Shown here piece by piece: positions 1-8,607 of a stretch of DNA of 64,000 nt. The translations under genes and the position numbers were made by a program. The notes under the pieces are model-generated. The model was not told the DNA's origin. It did no database searches and saw only the letters and a program-made list of their open reading frames with translations. Source of the DNA: Polaromonas sp. (GTDB lineage: Bacteria; Pseudomonadota; Gammaproteobacteria; Burkholderiales; Burkholderiaceae_C). Position 1 is the stretch's first letter; each line of letters starts with the position of its first letter. Where the stretch lies: the NCBI RefSeq assembly GCF_029945895.1, contig NZ_JAQSDL010000014.1:1-64000 (forward strand). Reading direction: 5' to 3'.

Positions 1-2
1 CC

Positions 3-263
3 CTGGACGAAGCCGGCCTGAAAAACTTCGACGCCGACACCTGGTTCGGCTTTTACGCGCCGGCCGGCACCCCGCCGGCCATCGTGAACCGGCTGAACCA
101 GGAGATCAACAAGATCCTCGCCACGCAGCCGGTGAAAGACCGCATCATGGCGATAGGCGGCATTCCGGCCCCGATGTCGCCGTCTGACTTCAACATGCGC
201 GCCGCCATTGACGGCACCCGTTTCGGCGCGCTGATCCGGGCGCGGAACATCCAGGGTGACTAG
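3..263 (+). CDS. Bug-family tripartite tricarboxylate transporter receptor, C-terminal part
   Basis: This is the last 86 codons of a periplasmic solute-binding protein; the start lies left of the window. The visible segment has the family hallmark of a Trp-Phe-Gly-Phe-Tyr-Ala-Pro-Ala-Gly-Thr-Pro stretch followed by an Asn-Arg-Leu-Asn helix, typical of the C-terminal lobe of Bug (TctC-like) receptors. Such proteins deliver carboxylates to TctAB-type permeases, or act as orphan receptors, as is common in Burkholderiales. The ligand cannot be told. The stop codon abuts the interspersed repeat that follows. A complete receptor of the same family lies at 2339-3295. Confidence 0.85.
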   Translation: MDEAGLKNFDADTWFGFYAPAGTPPAIVNRLNQEINKILATQPVKDRIMAIGGIPAPMSPSDFNMRAAIDGTRFGALIRARNIQGD

Positions 264-350
264 CCCCCACAGTCGCTCACTGCGTTTAGCTCCTTGCCCC
301 CCGAGGGGGCCGCTGCGCCTGCGGAGCCGGACCCGCGGCCCCTGCTTGAA
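263..350 (+). repeat. Interspersed GC-rich repeat, family A
   Basis: The element runs from a GCCCCCAC start through a CGCTCACT core and a C-run/G-run (CCCCCCGAGGGGG) to CCCCTGCTTGAA. Related copies occur at 8608-8766 and, inverted, at 49963-50059. The left half is the same sequence as the three tandem units inside xdhC (7241-7483). The C-run/G-run can form a hairpin, so it may act on transcript ends. Confidence 0.75.
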
Positions 351-408
351 CAAGAGAGGCCGTCCCGTGCCTTACGTGGCATCGGTACCTTGACGACATA
401 ATTCAGCC

Positions 409-828
409 ATGAGCAAACAGATCACCCACACCATCCGCGTTGAGTTCGGCGACTGCGACCCGGCGCGCATTGTGTGGTTTCCGAATTTCTTCCGCTGGAT
501 AGACGCCGCCTCGCGAAACTTTTTTGTCCAGTGCGGTGTGCCCTCCTGGCAGGAGACCGAAAAAACAATCGGCGTGATCGGCACGCCGCTGGTGGACACC
601 CATTCGCGTTTTCTGCGCACTGCCACCTATGGCGACACGCTGGACATCCACACCTCCATCCCTGAATGGCGCGAGAAGAGTTTTGTGCAGCGTTACCGCA
701 TCATGCGCGGGGATGAGGCCATCATGGAATGCGACGAGGTGCGCATCTTCGCCGGACGCCGGGCCAACAACCCGGAAGCGATACGCGCGCTGCCGATTCC
801 GCCAGAGATTCGCAGCCTTTGCGAATAG
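409..828 (+). CDS. Acyl-CoA thioesterase of the 4-hydroxybenzoyl-CoA thioesterase (4HBT) family
   Basis: This 139-residue hotdog-fold protein probably hydrolyses an aryl- or acyl-CoA thioester in the cytoplasm. The N-terminal motif EFGDCDPARIVWFPNFFRW at residues 12-30 matches the 4HBT signature. Asp17 sits where the catalytic aspartate of the Pseudomonas 4-hydroxybenzoyl-CoA thioesterase lies. Length is normal for the family (130-145 residues). It stands alone on the plus strand, between a Bug receptor end and a convergent glycerate kinase, so its substrate cannot be inferred from neighbours. Confidence 0.88.
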   Translation: MSKQITHTIRVEFGDCDPARIVWFPNFFRWIDAASRNFFVQCGVPSWQETEKTIGVIGTPLVDTHSRFLRTATYGDTLDIHTSIPEWREKSFVQRYRIMRGDEAIMECDEVRIFAGRRANNPEAIRALPIPPEIRSLCE

Positions 829-840
829 TCTGAAGCTAAA

Positions 841-892
841 TCGGCCTTCAGCCCTTGCTGGGTGGTCGCAAGCAGCTACAAAATCAGTAGCG
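841..892. repeat. AGCTAY repeat, family B, forming the 3' end of the glycerate kinase gene
   Basis: The core is CAAGCAGCTACAAAATCAGT followed by AGCG, preceded by GCCTTCAGCCC. It belongs to a recurrent short element here (also 16879, 25732, 38004, 40735, 48942, 62616, and inside some genes). Read on the minus strand it supplies the last codons (Leu-Leu-Ile-Leu) and the TAG stop of the neighbouring kinase gene. Confidence 0.7.
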
Positions 893-2252
893 CACGGAAG
901 TCGTTGACATTGGTGTGGGTGGGTCCCGTGATCACCAGATCGCCCAGTGGCTCGAAGTAGCCGTAGGCGTCGTTGCGGTCCAGAAAGCCGTTGATCTTCA
1001 TGCCCTGTGCGACAGCGCGCGTCAGGGTGTCAGGCGCCACAAAGGCACCGGCGTTGTCTTCCACGCCGTCGATGCCGTCGGTGTCTGCGGCCAGCGCGTA
1101 CACGCCGGCCTGGCCCTGTAGCGCGAGTGCCAGGCCCAGGCAGAACTCGCCCGCCCGCCCGCCGCGGCCGGGGCGGGCTTCATTGCTATCGCCGCGGCCT
1201 TTCGCGTCACCGGGCTGCCGGGGCCGGACCGTCACCGTGGTTTCACCACCGCTCAAAATCACGCAGGGCCTGCTGAAGGGCTGGGCGTTGGGTGCCACGG
1301 CGCGCGAGGAATCCGAAGATCGCGCAACGGTGCGCGCGATGGCCGCATGCACCTTGCCGACCTCGCGCGACTCCCCCTCCATCTCGTCGCTGAGGATGTA
1401 CGCGGCCATCCCCGCCGCACGCGCCGCTGCGGCTGCCGCGTCCAGCGATTGCTGGGGCGTGGCCATCATGTGGACCTCGTGGCCTTCAAACGCCGGGGCG
1501 CCGGGTTTGGGGGTTTCCAGCGCCCCACTTTCCATCTGCGACAACACGTCTGCCGGCACGTCGATGGCATAGCGCTTCAGGATGGCCAGCGCGTCGGCGC
1601 AGCTGCTGGCGTCGGGCACGGTCGGGCCGCTGGCAATGATGGACGGGTCGTCACCGGGCACGTCGCTGATGGTCAGCGTGACCACGCGCGCCGGCGCACA
1701 GGCCGCGGCCAGGCGCCCGCCCTTGATGCGCGAGAGGTGTTTGCGCACGCAGTTCATCTCGCCGATGTTGGCGCCGCTGTTGAGCAGCGCCTTGTTGATG
1801 CGCTGCTTGTCTTCCAGGCTCAGGCCGTCGGCCGGCAGCGTCAGCAAGGCCGAGCCACCGCCCGAGATCAGGCAGAGCACGAGGTCATCCCGGGTCAGGC
1901 CCTGCACCATCTGCAGAATGCGCTGCGACGCGGCCAGGCCGGCCGCGTCAGGCACCGGGTGGGCGGCCTCGACAAGCTCGATGCGCTGCGGCAAGCCCTG
2001 AGGCCGTGGAGGAACATGGTGGTAACGCGTGACGACCAGGCCTTCGAGCGGGGCGTCTGCCGGCCACAGCGCTTCAACGGCCTGCGCCATCGAGCCGCCG
2101 GCCTTGCCGGCGCCGATGACGATGGTTCTGCCCCTGGGTGGTGGCGGCAGGCAAGCCGCCGTGTTGTGCAGCGGCAGCGCGCGCTGCACGGCGGCCTGAT
2201 ACAGATGCTCGAGAAAGGCGCGGGGTTCGGTGGCGGGGTTCGGTGCGGTCAT
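876..2252 (-). CDS. ttuD: Glycerate 2-kinase, MOFRL family (TtuD/hydroxypyruvate reductase annotation lineage)
   Basis: A 458-residue cytoplasmic kinase expected to phosphorylate glycerate to 2-phosphoglycerate. Older annotations call this family hydroxypyruvate reductase TtuD. The N-terminal half has the MOFRL-associated glycine-rich segments (VIGAGKAGGSMAQAVE and LISGGGSALLTLP). The C-terminal half has SGGETTVTV and the ALAADTDGIDG motif of the MOFRL domain. The start at 2252 was chosen because the protein begins at the conserved helix there; the open frame continues upstream only as non-conserved sequence. It lies downstream of a Bug receptor and a tartrate dehydrogenase-like gene on the same strand, the classical tartrate-to-glycerate context. 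Its last residues come from an interspersed repeat. Confidence 0.9.
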   Translation of the reverse strand: MTAPNPATEPRAFLEHLYQAAVQRALPLHNTAACLPPPPRGRTIVIGAGKAGGSMAQAVEALWPADAPLEGLVVTRYHHVPPRPQGLPQRIELVEAAHPVPDAAGLAASQRILQMVQGLTRDDLVLCLISGGGSALLTLPADGLSLEDKQRINKALLNSGANIGEMNCVRKHLSRIKGGRLAAACAPARVVTLTISDVPGDDPSIIASGPTVPDASSCADALAILKRYAIDVPADVLSQMESGALETPKPGAPAFEGHEVHMMATPQQSLDAAAAAARAAGMAAYILSDEMEGESREVGKVHAAIARTVARSSDSSRAVAPNAQPFSRPCVILSGGETTVTVRPRQPGDAKGRGDSNEARPGRGGRAGEFCLGLALALQGQAGVYALAADTDGIDGVEDNAGAFVAPDTLTRAVAQGMKINGFLDRNDAYGYFEPLGDLVITGPTHTNVNDFRALLIL

Positions 2253-2338
2253 GCGTTGTCTCCAGCCCTTATTGTGCCGCCGTAACCCGCTGGTAACTCC
2301 AGCAGAAGCTCGCGCCGTGGAGGCGCGGCTGCTGAGGT

Positions 2339-3295
2339 TTACTTCTTGCCCAGACCGAGGCGTTGCGCGCCTTCGGTGTACAGCCGGGTCTTCTCCTTCA
2401 TGAAGGGGTCCATCTGGTCCACCCCCACATTGACCAGTTCGAACCCGCTTTTGGCGGCCAGCTCCTTCATCTCCGGGTCGGCGTTCAGCGCGGCCCACAT
2501 GTCCGACAGCCGTTTGCGGGCTTCGGGTGGCGTCGAGCGGGGTACCCCGATGCCACGGTAGGCACCGTCCACCCAGTCCACGCCCAACTCCTTGAAGGTG
2601 GGCACGTCGGGCAGGAGCGGATGCCGCTTTTCCATGGCGATGGCCAGGGCACGGACCTTGGACTTGTTGTTGATGGCAAAGGCAGAGTAGGTCATCGCCC
2701 CGTCAATCTGGTTGCCCACCACGGCCAGCGACATGTCGCCGGTCCCCTTGTAGGGGATGTAGTTGGTCTTGACCCCGAAGGCGGCATTCATGCGCTCGTG
2801 CGCCGCATGATTGGCCGAATTCAGCCCGGAGCCGCCAAGGTTGAGCTTGCCGGGCGCCGCCTTGGCCGCACTGATGAAATCGGCAAAGCTTCTGATCGGA
2901 CTTTGTTCAGGCACGGCCAGGATATCCGGCGTGAAGTGAAACCAGAACACGGGCGTGATGTCCTGCGTCTTGTATTGCACCTGCCCTTCCATGGGCTGGA
3001 ACACGATGTGCGGGAGGTTGATGCCGACCACGTTGAGACCGTCACCGGGCAACTGGTTCATCTGGCCCCACATCAGGCCGCCGCCCGCCCCCGCCTTGTA
3101 CTGGATGATGGCGTCGATGGCTGCGCATTTTTTCTTCAGCACCATCTGCTGGTGACGCGCCGAGAGGTCCGACTCGCCGCCGGGTGGAAAGGCCTGCCAG
3201 TACATCAGGTTCCTGTCTGGACAAGACTGCGCCAGCGCCATGGGCGCCACGATCAGGCAGGCGATGCCTATCCAGTGTCGGATGTCAACTTTCAT
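2339..3295 (-). CDS. Bug-family tripartite tricarboxylate transporter substrate-binding protein
   Basis: A 318-residue periplasmic receptor with a Sec signal peptide (about residues 1-22, ending ALA-Q). The body follows the Bug fold, including a PYKGTGDMSLAVVGNQIDGAM segment that in this family builds the ligand cleft. It has a substitution-rich N-terminal half compared with typical Bug proteins. The gene sits between the TtuC-like dehydrogenase and the glycerate kinase, so a hydroxy-dicarboxylate such as tartrate or malate is the likely ligand. That is an inference from position only. No TctA/TctB permease genes are adjacent. Confidence 0.85.
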   Translation of the reverse strand: MKVDIRHWIGIACLIVAPMALAQSCPDRNLMYWQAFPPGGESDLSARHQQMVLKKKCAAIDAIIQYKAGAGGGLMWGQMNQLPGDGLNVVGINLPHIVFQPMEGQVQYKTQDITPVFWFHFTPDILAVPEQSPIRSFADFISAAKAAPGKLNLGGSGLNSANHAAHERMNAAFGVKTNYIPYKGTGDMSLAVVGNQIDGAMTYSAFAINNKSKVRALAIAMEKRHPLLPDVPTFKELGVDWVDGAYRGIGVPRSTPPEARKRLSDMWAALNADPEMKELAAKSGFELVNVGVDQMDPFMKEKTRLYTEGAQRLGLGKK

Positions 3296-3364
3296 GCTGC
3301 TGTCTCCTTTTTTGATATTGATGCAAATGCCACGGGAAAAGGGTCAACGGAAAAGGGAAAAGGG

Positions 3365-4459
3365 TCACGCCGCGTGCGCCTGTTGCGCGCTGCCCTGCCG
3401 GGCAAGCAGCGCACACACAGCGGCGGTGACCTGCGCGGTGGTGGCCTTGCCGCCCAGGTCGCGCGTGTGCAGGGCCGGGTTGGCGGTGACGGCCTCGATG
3501 GCCTGCATCAGCTGCTGCGCCGCCGTGTTCTCACCGAGATGCTCGAGCAACATGACGCAGCTCCAGAACGTGCCGACCGGGTTGGCCAGGCCCTTGCCCA
3601 TGATGGCGAAGGCCGAACCGTGGATGGGCTCGAACATCGACGGGTAGCGGCGCTCGGGGTCGATGTTGCCGGTGGGCGCAATGCCCAGGCTGCCGGCCAG
3701 TGCCGCCGCCAGGTCGCTCAGGATGTCGGCATGCAGATTGGTCGCAACGATCGTGTCCAGCGAAGCCGGGCGATTGACCATGCGTGCGGTGCAGGCGTCC
3801 ACCAGTTCCTTGTCCCAGCTCACGTCCGGGAACTCCTTGCTGATCTGCAGCGCGATCTCGTCCCACATGACCATGGCGTGGCGCTGGGCGTTGGACTTGG
3901 TGACCACGGTCAGCAGCTTGCGCGGACGCGACTGCGCGAGTCTGAAGGCGTAACGCATGATGCGCTCGACGCCGGCGCGCGTCATCATCGACACATCGGT
4001 GGCCACCTCGATCGGATGGCCCTGGTGGGCTCGGCCGCCGACACCGGAATATTCACCCTCGGAATTCTCGCGCACGATGACCCAGTCCAGATCTTTCGCC
4101 GTGCAGCGTTTGAGCGGTGCGTCGATGCCAGGCAGGATGCGCGTGGGCCGCACATTGGCGTACTGATCGAACCCCTGGCAGATCTTCAGGCGCAAGCCCC
4201 AGAGCGTGATGTGGTCGGGAATATGCGGATCGCCCGCCGAGCCGAACAGAATGGCGTCCTGGTCGCGCAGGGCGTCCAGGCCGTCGTCGGGCATCATCAC
4301 ACCGTGCGCGCGGAACCAGTCGCCACCCCAGCCCAAAGAGGTGAAGGCAAAGCCGAAATTCTGCGTGGCGGCCAGGGCCTGCAGCACCTGCTGGCCGGCC
4401 GGGACCACTTCCTTGCCAATGCCATCGCCGGGGATGCAGGCAATCTTGTAAACCTTCAT
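3365..4459 (-). CDS. ttuC: Tartrate dehydrogenase/decarboxylase or D-malate dehydrogenase
   Basis: A 364-residue enzyme of the isocitrate/isopropylmalate dehydrogenase superfamily. It would oxidise a 2-hydroxy acid (tartrate, D-malate) with NAD and a divalent metal. Seen directly: the N-terminal IPGDGIGKEV nucleotide-fold start, the RENSEGEYSGVGG loop around residues 130-142 that marks the tartrate/D-malate subgroup, and the C-terminal PIHGSA motif. Length is normal. It is divergent from a LysR regulator 100 bp away, and followed on the same strand by the receptor and the kinase. This arrangement supports a tartrate/malate utilisation operon. D-malate dehydrogenase (DmlA) is the main alternative name. 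Confidence 0.88.
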   Translation of the reverse strand: MKVYKIACIPGDGIGKEVVPAGQQVLQALAATQNFGFAFTSLGWGGDWFRAHGVMMPDDGLDALRDQDAILFGSAGDPHIPDHITLWGLRLKICQGFDQYANVRPTRILPGIDAPLKRCTAKDLDWVIVRENSEGEYSGVGGRAHQGHPIEVATDVSMMTRAGVERIMRYAFRLAQSRPRKLLTVVTKSNAQRHAMVMWDEIALQISKEFPDVSWDKELVDACTARMVNRPASLDTIVATNLHADILSDLAAALAGSLGIAPTGNIDPERRYPSMFEPIHGSAFAIMGKGLANPVGTFWSCVMLLEHLGENTAAQQLMQAIEAVTANPALHTRDLGGKATTAQVTAAVCALLARQGSAQQAHAA

Positions 4460-4560
4460 GACATGTCCTTGAAATGTTCGAATAGCAAGGACGGACTCTA
4501 GCGCTTGCCTGATTCAACAGAACGCCTTAGAGTTATTGCATTGTTTACTTTGAGTTAATA

Positions 4561-5496
4561 ATGAGCACACCGGCCTCCGCCCCTTCCGAGATGGCGTTTT
4601 TCAGCCTGCTGGCGCGTTGCGGCAGCTTCTCGGCCACGGCGCGCGAGCTCGACGTGACCACGCCGGCCGTCAGCAAACGCCTGGCGCTCATGGAAGCGCG
4701 GCTGGGCGTGTTGCTGCTGAACCGGACCACACGCCGCATCAGCCCCACGCCCGAAGGCGAAATCTACCTCAGCCATGCCCGGCGCATCCTGGCAGAGATC
4801 GCCGACATGGAGCAGCTGGTGTCCAGCGCGGTGGCGGCGCCCAAGGGCCTGCTACGCGTCAACGCCACCCCCGGGTTTGGGCGCAGCCACATTGCACCGC
4901 TGATCTCCGGCTTCGTGAAGCAGCACCCGGACATGCAGGTCCAGTTGCAACTCACCGTCAACCCGCCGCCCGCCAGCGAAGACGCCTTTGATGTGTGTGT
5001 GCGTTTCGGCGAACCGCCCGAGGCGCGGGTGATCACGCGCAAGCTGGCACCGAACCGGCGCCTGCTGTGTGCGGCCCCCGCCTACCTGGCCAGACACGGC
5101 ACGCCCCGGGTGCCGCACGAGCTGACGCAACACAACTGCATCGGCATCCGCCAAGGCGACGAGGCCTACGGCATCTGGCGCCTGGCGTCGGGCAAACGCA
5201 CGGAAACCGTGAAGGTGCGCGGCAACCTGAGCACCAGCGACGGCGAAATTGCCGTCAACTGGGCGCTGGCCGGCCATGGCATCGTGATGCGCGCCGAGTG
5301 GGACATCGCGCGCTACCTGCGCAGCGGCCGGCTGCGCCAGGTGCTGGAGAACCACCAGACCCCGCCGGCCGACATTCATGCGGTCTGGCCGCAGCGGCAT
5401 CAGGTGTCGGCACGTGTGCGCGCCTTTGTGGACTACCTGGCCGGCCACTTCGAGAAATCGTCCACGCTGGCTGCGGGCCTGGTCACCCGCTGGTGA
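4561..5496 (+). CDS. LysR-family transcriptional regulator
   Basis: A 311-residue regulator with an N-terminal winged helix-turn-helix (residues about 8-65, including SFSATARELDVTTPAVSKRLALME) and a C-terminal periplasmic-binding-protein-like effector domain (about 90-295). It is divergent from the ttuC-like gene across a 101-bp gap, the usual LysR layout, so it probably controls the 3365/2339/876 operon in response to its hydroxy-acid substrate. It resembles DmlR/TtuA-type regulators. No Shine-Dalgarno sequence is obvious before the chosen ATG at 4561, but the domain starts right after it. Confidence 0.9.
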   Translation: MSTPASAPSEMAFFSLLARCGSFSATARELDVTTPAVSKRLALMEARLGVLLLNRTTRRISPTPEGEIYLSHARRILAEIADMEQLVSSAVAAPKGLLRVNATPGFGRSHIAPLISGFVKQHPDMQVQLQLTVNPPPASEDAFDVCVRFGEPPEARVITRKLAPNRRLLCAAPAYLARHGTPRVPHELTQHNCIGIRQGDEAYGIWRLASGKRTETVKVRGNLSTSDGEIAVNWALAGHGIVMRAEWDIARYLRSGRLRQVLENHQTPPADIHAVWPQRHQVSARVRAFVDYLAGHFEKSSTLAAGLVTRW

Positions 5497-5516
5497 GCCG
5501 CCTGGTCAGGGCGCCG

Positions 5517-6758
5517 TCAGGGTGTTCTGGCGCCGGCTTCGAACCACTGCCGGACCAGGCCCCGTTCCGCCTCGGTGATGCCGGTGGCATTGTTCATCGG
5601 CATGGTTTTGCTGACCACCACCTGCTGGTAGACCGCCTGCGCATGCTGCCTGAGCAGCGCCGGCGAGTCGAGGCGCACGTTCTTCATCTGGACTTGCGCA
5701 CCGTGGCACTGGTAGCAGCGTTGCTCCAGCACTTTCTGCAGGTTGTTATAGTCATTTTGGCCTGCAGCCCCCGCCCCTCCTGCGCCAGCAGCTATTGAAT
5801 CAGTAGCAAGCCCGGCGCCTGCAGCCTGCGCTGGCGGTTTCATCCAGACGATGGCGCCAAGAATCAGCACCACCCCGACCAGCGCATAGGGCAGCGGGTT
5901 GCCATTGCGGCCCAGTTTGAAGCCATGGCGCATGACAAAAAACTGGCGTATCAGCGCACCGGCCAGCATCATGCCAATCAGCACGAGCCAGTTCTGCGGA
6001 TGGCCCCAGGTGAAGCTGTAGTGGTTGCTGAGCATGGCAAACAGCACCGGCAGGGTGAAATAGGTGTTGTGCACGCTGCGCTGCTTGCCGCGCTGGCCGT
6101 GCACCGGGTCCACGGGCTCGCCGGCCTGGATGCTGGCGACCACCTTGCGCTGACCGGGAATGATCCAGAAAAACACATTGGCGCTCATTGCGGTGGCAAT
6201 CATGGCGCCCACCAGCAGGAAAGCGGCGCGCCCGGCAAACCAGTGGCAGGCCAGCCAGGACGCCACACAGACAAGCACCAGCACCAGCGCGCCCACCATC
6301 GCATCCCCGTTTTTGCGTTTGCCGAACAGCTGGCAGATGCCGTCGTAGAGCATCCAGAACACCACAAAGAAAGAAAGTGCCACCCCGATGGCGGCGCCGG
6401 GCGACCAGTTCATCAGCGATTTGTCGACCAGGTAGGTGCCGGCGTTCCAGAGGTAAGACACGGTGAACAGCGCAAAACCGGTCAGCCAGGTGCTGTAGCT
6501 CTCCCAGTAAAACCAGTGCAGGTGACCGGGCAAGGTGGGAGGCTTGACCGCAAACTTGACCGGGTGGTAGAAACCGCCGCCATGCACAGCCCAGAGTTCG
6601 CCGCTGACGCCCTGCTTTTTCAGGTCGTCATCGACCGGCGGCGTCAGGCTGGAGTCGAGGAAGACAAAATAAAACGAGGAGCCAACCCAGGCGATGGCGG
6701 TGATGACATGGACCCAGCGCAGCAGCAGGTTGGCCCAGTCGAGAAGGTAACTTTCCAT
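5517..6758 (-). CDS. puuD: Urate hydroxylase PuuD, membrane protein with C-terminal cytochrome c domain
   Basis: A 413-residue integral membrane urate oxidase that converts urate to 5-hydroxyisourate, with electrons passed to a cytochrome c. Residues 1-305 form about eight membrane segments of the PuuD (DUF989) domain with many histidines. Residues 335-413 are a class I cytochrome c with heme motif CYQCH at 348-352 and a likely Met ligand in the KTMPMNN segment. The alanine/glycine-rich linker (about 318-333) is encoded by a copy of interspersed repeat B at 5761-5808. It is 138 bp downstream of xdhC on the same strand, and its product feeds UraH. Confidence 0.93.
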   Translation of the reverse strand: MESYLLDWANLLLRWVHVITAIAWVGSSFYFVFLDSSLTPPVDDDLKKQGVSGELWAVHGGGFYHPVKFAVKPPTLPGHLHWFYWESYSTWLTGFALFTVSYLWNAGTYLVDKSLMNWSPGAAIGVALSFFVVFWMLYDGICQLFGKRKNGDAMVGALVLVLVCVASWLACHWFAGRAAFLLVGAMIATAMSANVFFWIIPGQRKVVASIQAGEPVDPVHGQRGKQRSVHNTYFTLPVLFAMLSNHYSFTWGHPQNWLVLIGMMLAGALIRQFFVMRHGFKLGRNGNPLPYALVGVVLILGAIVWMKPPAQAAGAGLATDSIAAGAGGAGAAGQNDYNNLQKVLEQRCYQCHGAQVQMKNVRLDSPALLRQHAQAVYQQVVVSKTMPMNNATGITEAERGLVRQWFEAGARTP

Positions 6759-6882
6759 GATCTCAACCTATGCAGCGACGCGGCGCTGCCTTGTGCAAGC
6801 TGCTCACCACTGCGGGCGCTGTAAGCAGACAAAGGCCACGAACAACAAAAAAATGTGCTCCGCTGCGACCAGGGGGAAGCTA

Positions 6883-6898
6883 AAAGTGTATGCGATCT
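6883..6898. promoter_or_regulatory. Possible degenerate operator half-site upstream of puuD
   Basis: AAAGTGTA at 6883-6890 equals the left half of the perfect palindrome at 9200-9215. The right half matches only about 4 of 8 positions. It lies about 125 bp before the puuD start, at the end of xdhC. This is a weak candidate for binding by the GntR regulator encoded at 9242. Confidence 0.3.
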
Positions 6899-7946
6899 AT
6901 GGCCTGCCGGCATGCAACAACTGTGCCGCGACCGCCACTGCAATCACTTCCGGCTCCTTGCCGCTGATGCCGGGCAGGCCGATCGGGCAGGTCACGTGTC
7001 CGAGTTCTTCAGCGCTGAAGCCGCGCGCCTCCAGCCGGTGCCGGAAGGTCGCCCATTTGGTTTTGCTGCCGATCAAACCGATGTAAGGCAGGTCGCCCCG
7101 CTCGCGCTGGCGCTTGAGGCATTCGGCCACGATGTCCAGGTCCTCGGCGTGGCTGAAACTCATGATCAATACCCGAGACTGCGGCGCCAGGTCCGTCACC
7201 GCGCGTTGCACCGGGTCGGAATGCTCGCAGCTTACGTTGGGCCCCCACGCTCGCTCACTTCGTGTAGCTCCCTGCCCCCCAGGGGGGCGCATTTTTCCTT
7301 GGGGCGGCCCGGCGGAAATCTGCCCCCACGCTCGCTCACTTCGTGTAGCTCCCTGCCCCCCAGGGGGGCGCATTTTTCCTTGGGGCGGCCCGGCGGAAAT
7401 CTGCCCCCACGCTCGCTCACTTCGTGTAGCTCCCTGCCCCCCAGGGGGGCGCATTTTTCCTTGGGGCGGCCCGGCGGAAAAATCTGCAAACTCGTCCGGG
7501 AAAATGCCGTCACGGCTGTCGATCCAGGTCAGGGCAAACGGCAGGAGCGAGAGCACCTCCATCAGCGCAAAACCCACATGGCCACCCCCAAAAAGCGCAA
7601 CAGGCTGTAAATGGTTGTCCAGCCGGCGGCGCAGGGCCGGCACATCATCCGGACCTAGCGCTTCAAAACGCAGATGCACCACGCCGCCGCAGCATTGCCC
7701 CAGCGAAGGACCGAGCACAAAGCGGCCAGCTGCCTCACCCGGCAGGCCCCGCAAACGCGCACGTGCTCTCGCCGTCGCCTCGTACTCCAGGTGGCCGCCA
7801 CCTATGGTGCCGACCGCCCCATCGGCAAAAACCGCCATCCAGGTGCCGGCCTCGCGCGGCACCGAACCTTCGGTGGCACTCACCTCGACCAGCACAGCCG
7901 GCTCCTGCGCCAGCCGTGCCAAAAACAAATCCTTGTGCTGACTCAC
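6897..7946 (-). CDS. xdhC: Xanthine dehydrogenase accessory protein XdhC with three in-frame 27-residue repeats
   Basis: XdhC protects and inserts the molybdenum cofactor (with its sulfido ligand) into xanthine dehydrogenase. Present are the N-terminal XdhC/CoxI domain (EGSVPREAGTWMAVF, GTIGGGHLE, CCGG) and the C-terminal Rossmann domain (FGGGHVG, then IGLIGSKTK). Between the two first Rossmann strands the protein has three tandem near-identical 27-residue repeats (DNA 7241-7483) that are absent from the family; without them the length is normal, about 270-285. I chose the GTG at 7946 because an AGAGGG Shine-Dalgarno lies 8 nt upstream. An ATG at 7997 is the alternative. The dehydrogenase genes xdhAB are not in the window. 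Confidence 0.88.
   Translation of the reverse strand: MSQHKDLFLARLAQEPAVLVEVSATEGSVPREAGTWMAVFADGAVGTIGGGHLEYEATARARARLRGLPGEAAGRFVLGPSLGQCCGGVVHLRFEALGPDDVPALRRRLDNHLQPVALFGGGHVGFALMEVLSLLPFALTWIDSRDGIFPDEFADFSAGPPQGKMRPPGGQGATRSERAWGQISAGPPQGKMRPPGGQGATRSERAWGQISAGPPQGKMRPPGGQGATRSERAWGPNVSCEHSDPVQRAVTDLAPQSRVLIMSFSHAEDLDIVAECLKRQRERGDLPYIGLIGSKTKWATFRHRLEARGFSAEELGHVTCPIGLPGISGKEPEVIAVAVAAQLLHAGRP
7241..7483 (-). repeat. Three tandem 81-bp repeat units inside xdhC
   Basis: Units start at 7241, 7322 and 7403, an exact period of 81 bp (27 codons). The first two copies appear identical. The third differs only at its end, with two extra A residues near the cggcggaaa boundary. The first half of each unit is the family A intergenic repeat. 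Each unit encodes a peptide containing GGQGATRSERAWG in the xdhC frame. Confidence 0.95.
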
Positions 7947-8094
7947 GGTAGAAACCCTCTGATTCACGGCCCGCTTTCCGGGACCCGGAGAACGCATAAT
8001 TCAACTTCCAGGCGGCAGCTTTCCCAGACGGCAACGGCCCCTGACAGACTGCACCATAGCAGCCACGCCGCCTGGCAACTACACAAGGACACGT

Positions 8095-8607
8095 ATGCCT
8101 GAAACCTCACACCGCCGCTTCTGGCTTGCGGCCCTGCTGTCGACAGCGGTCGGGGCCCTCGTTTCAGCGTGCAAATCCGCCCCCCCACCGGCGGCCGAGC
8201 CCGAACCGGCTGCTCCGTCGTCTCCCGTGGTCGGCCCGATTTCCGGCCCCGCCGGCTCGGCGCGCCAGTCGGCCGCACCTACGGCCCGCGCCTACCGCCA
8301 AAGTGGTGCCAGCCACATTTACGGACTGCACGCCGACCGCATCTACAAGGGGAGAATGCCACCCCTGCTTTACGCCGTCGGTGTGCTGAACGTGGAAATC
8401 AACCAGGTCGGCATTGTGACCCGCCTCGACTGGATGCGGGCACCGCGCCACGCGCCAGAGGTCATCGCCGAGATCGAACGCATGATCAAGGCCGCATCGC
8501 CTTTTCCGGCGCCAGTCCGAATTGGCAAAGTCGTCTACACCGACACCTGGCTCTGGCACAAAAGCGGCAAATTCCAGCTTGATACGCTGACCGAAGGGCA
8601 GAATTAA
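8095..8607 (+). CDS. Putative lipoprotein with TonB-C-like region
   Basis: A 170-residue protein with a lipoprotein signal (lipobox LVSAC, lipidated Cys26), then a proline/alanine-rich linker (28-60). The globular C-terminal part of about 100 residues (PPLLYAVGVLNVEINQVGIVTRLDW and a following IERMIKAASPFP helix) is reminiscent of a TonB C-terminal fold. The function is not known. It is divergent from xdhC with a 97-bp or longer gap. Nothing ties it to purine metabolism. Confidence 0.7.
   Translation: MPETSHRRFWLAALLSTAVGALVSACKSAPPPAAEPEPAAPSSPVVGPISGPAGSARQSAAPTARAYRQSGASHIYGLHADRIYKGRMPPLLYAVGVLNVEINQVGIVTRLDWMRAPRHAPEVIAEIERMIKAASPFPAPVRIGKVVYTDTWLWHKSGKFQLDTLTEGQN

Noticed and set aside
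7241-7483. Possible CRISPR array, as three regular repeats
   Set aside because: Units are directly adjacent at 81 bp without unique spacers, are in frame with xdhC, and match the dispersed repeat. No cas genes.
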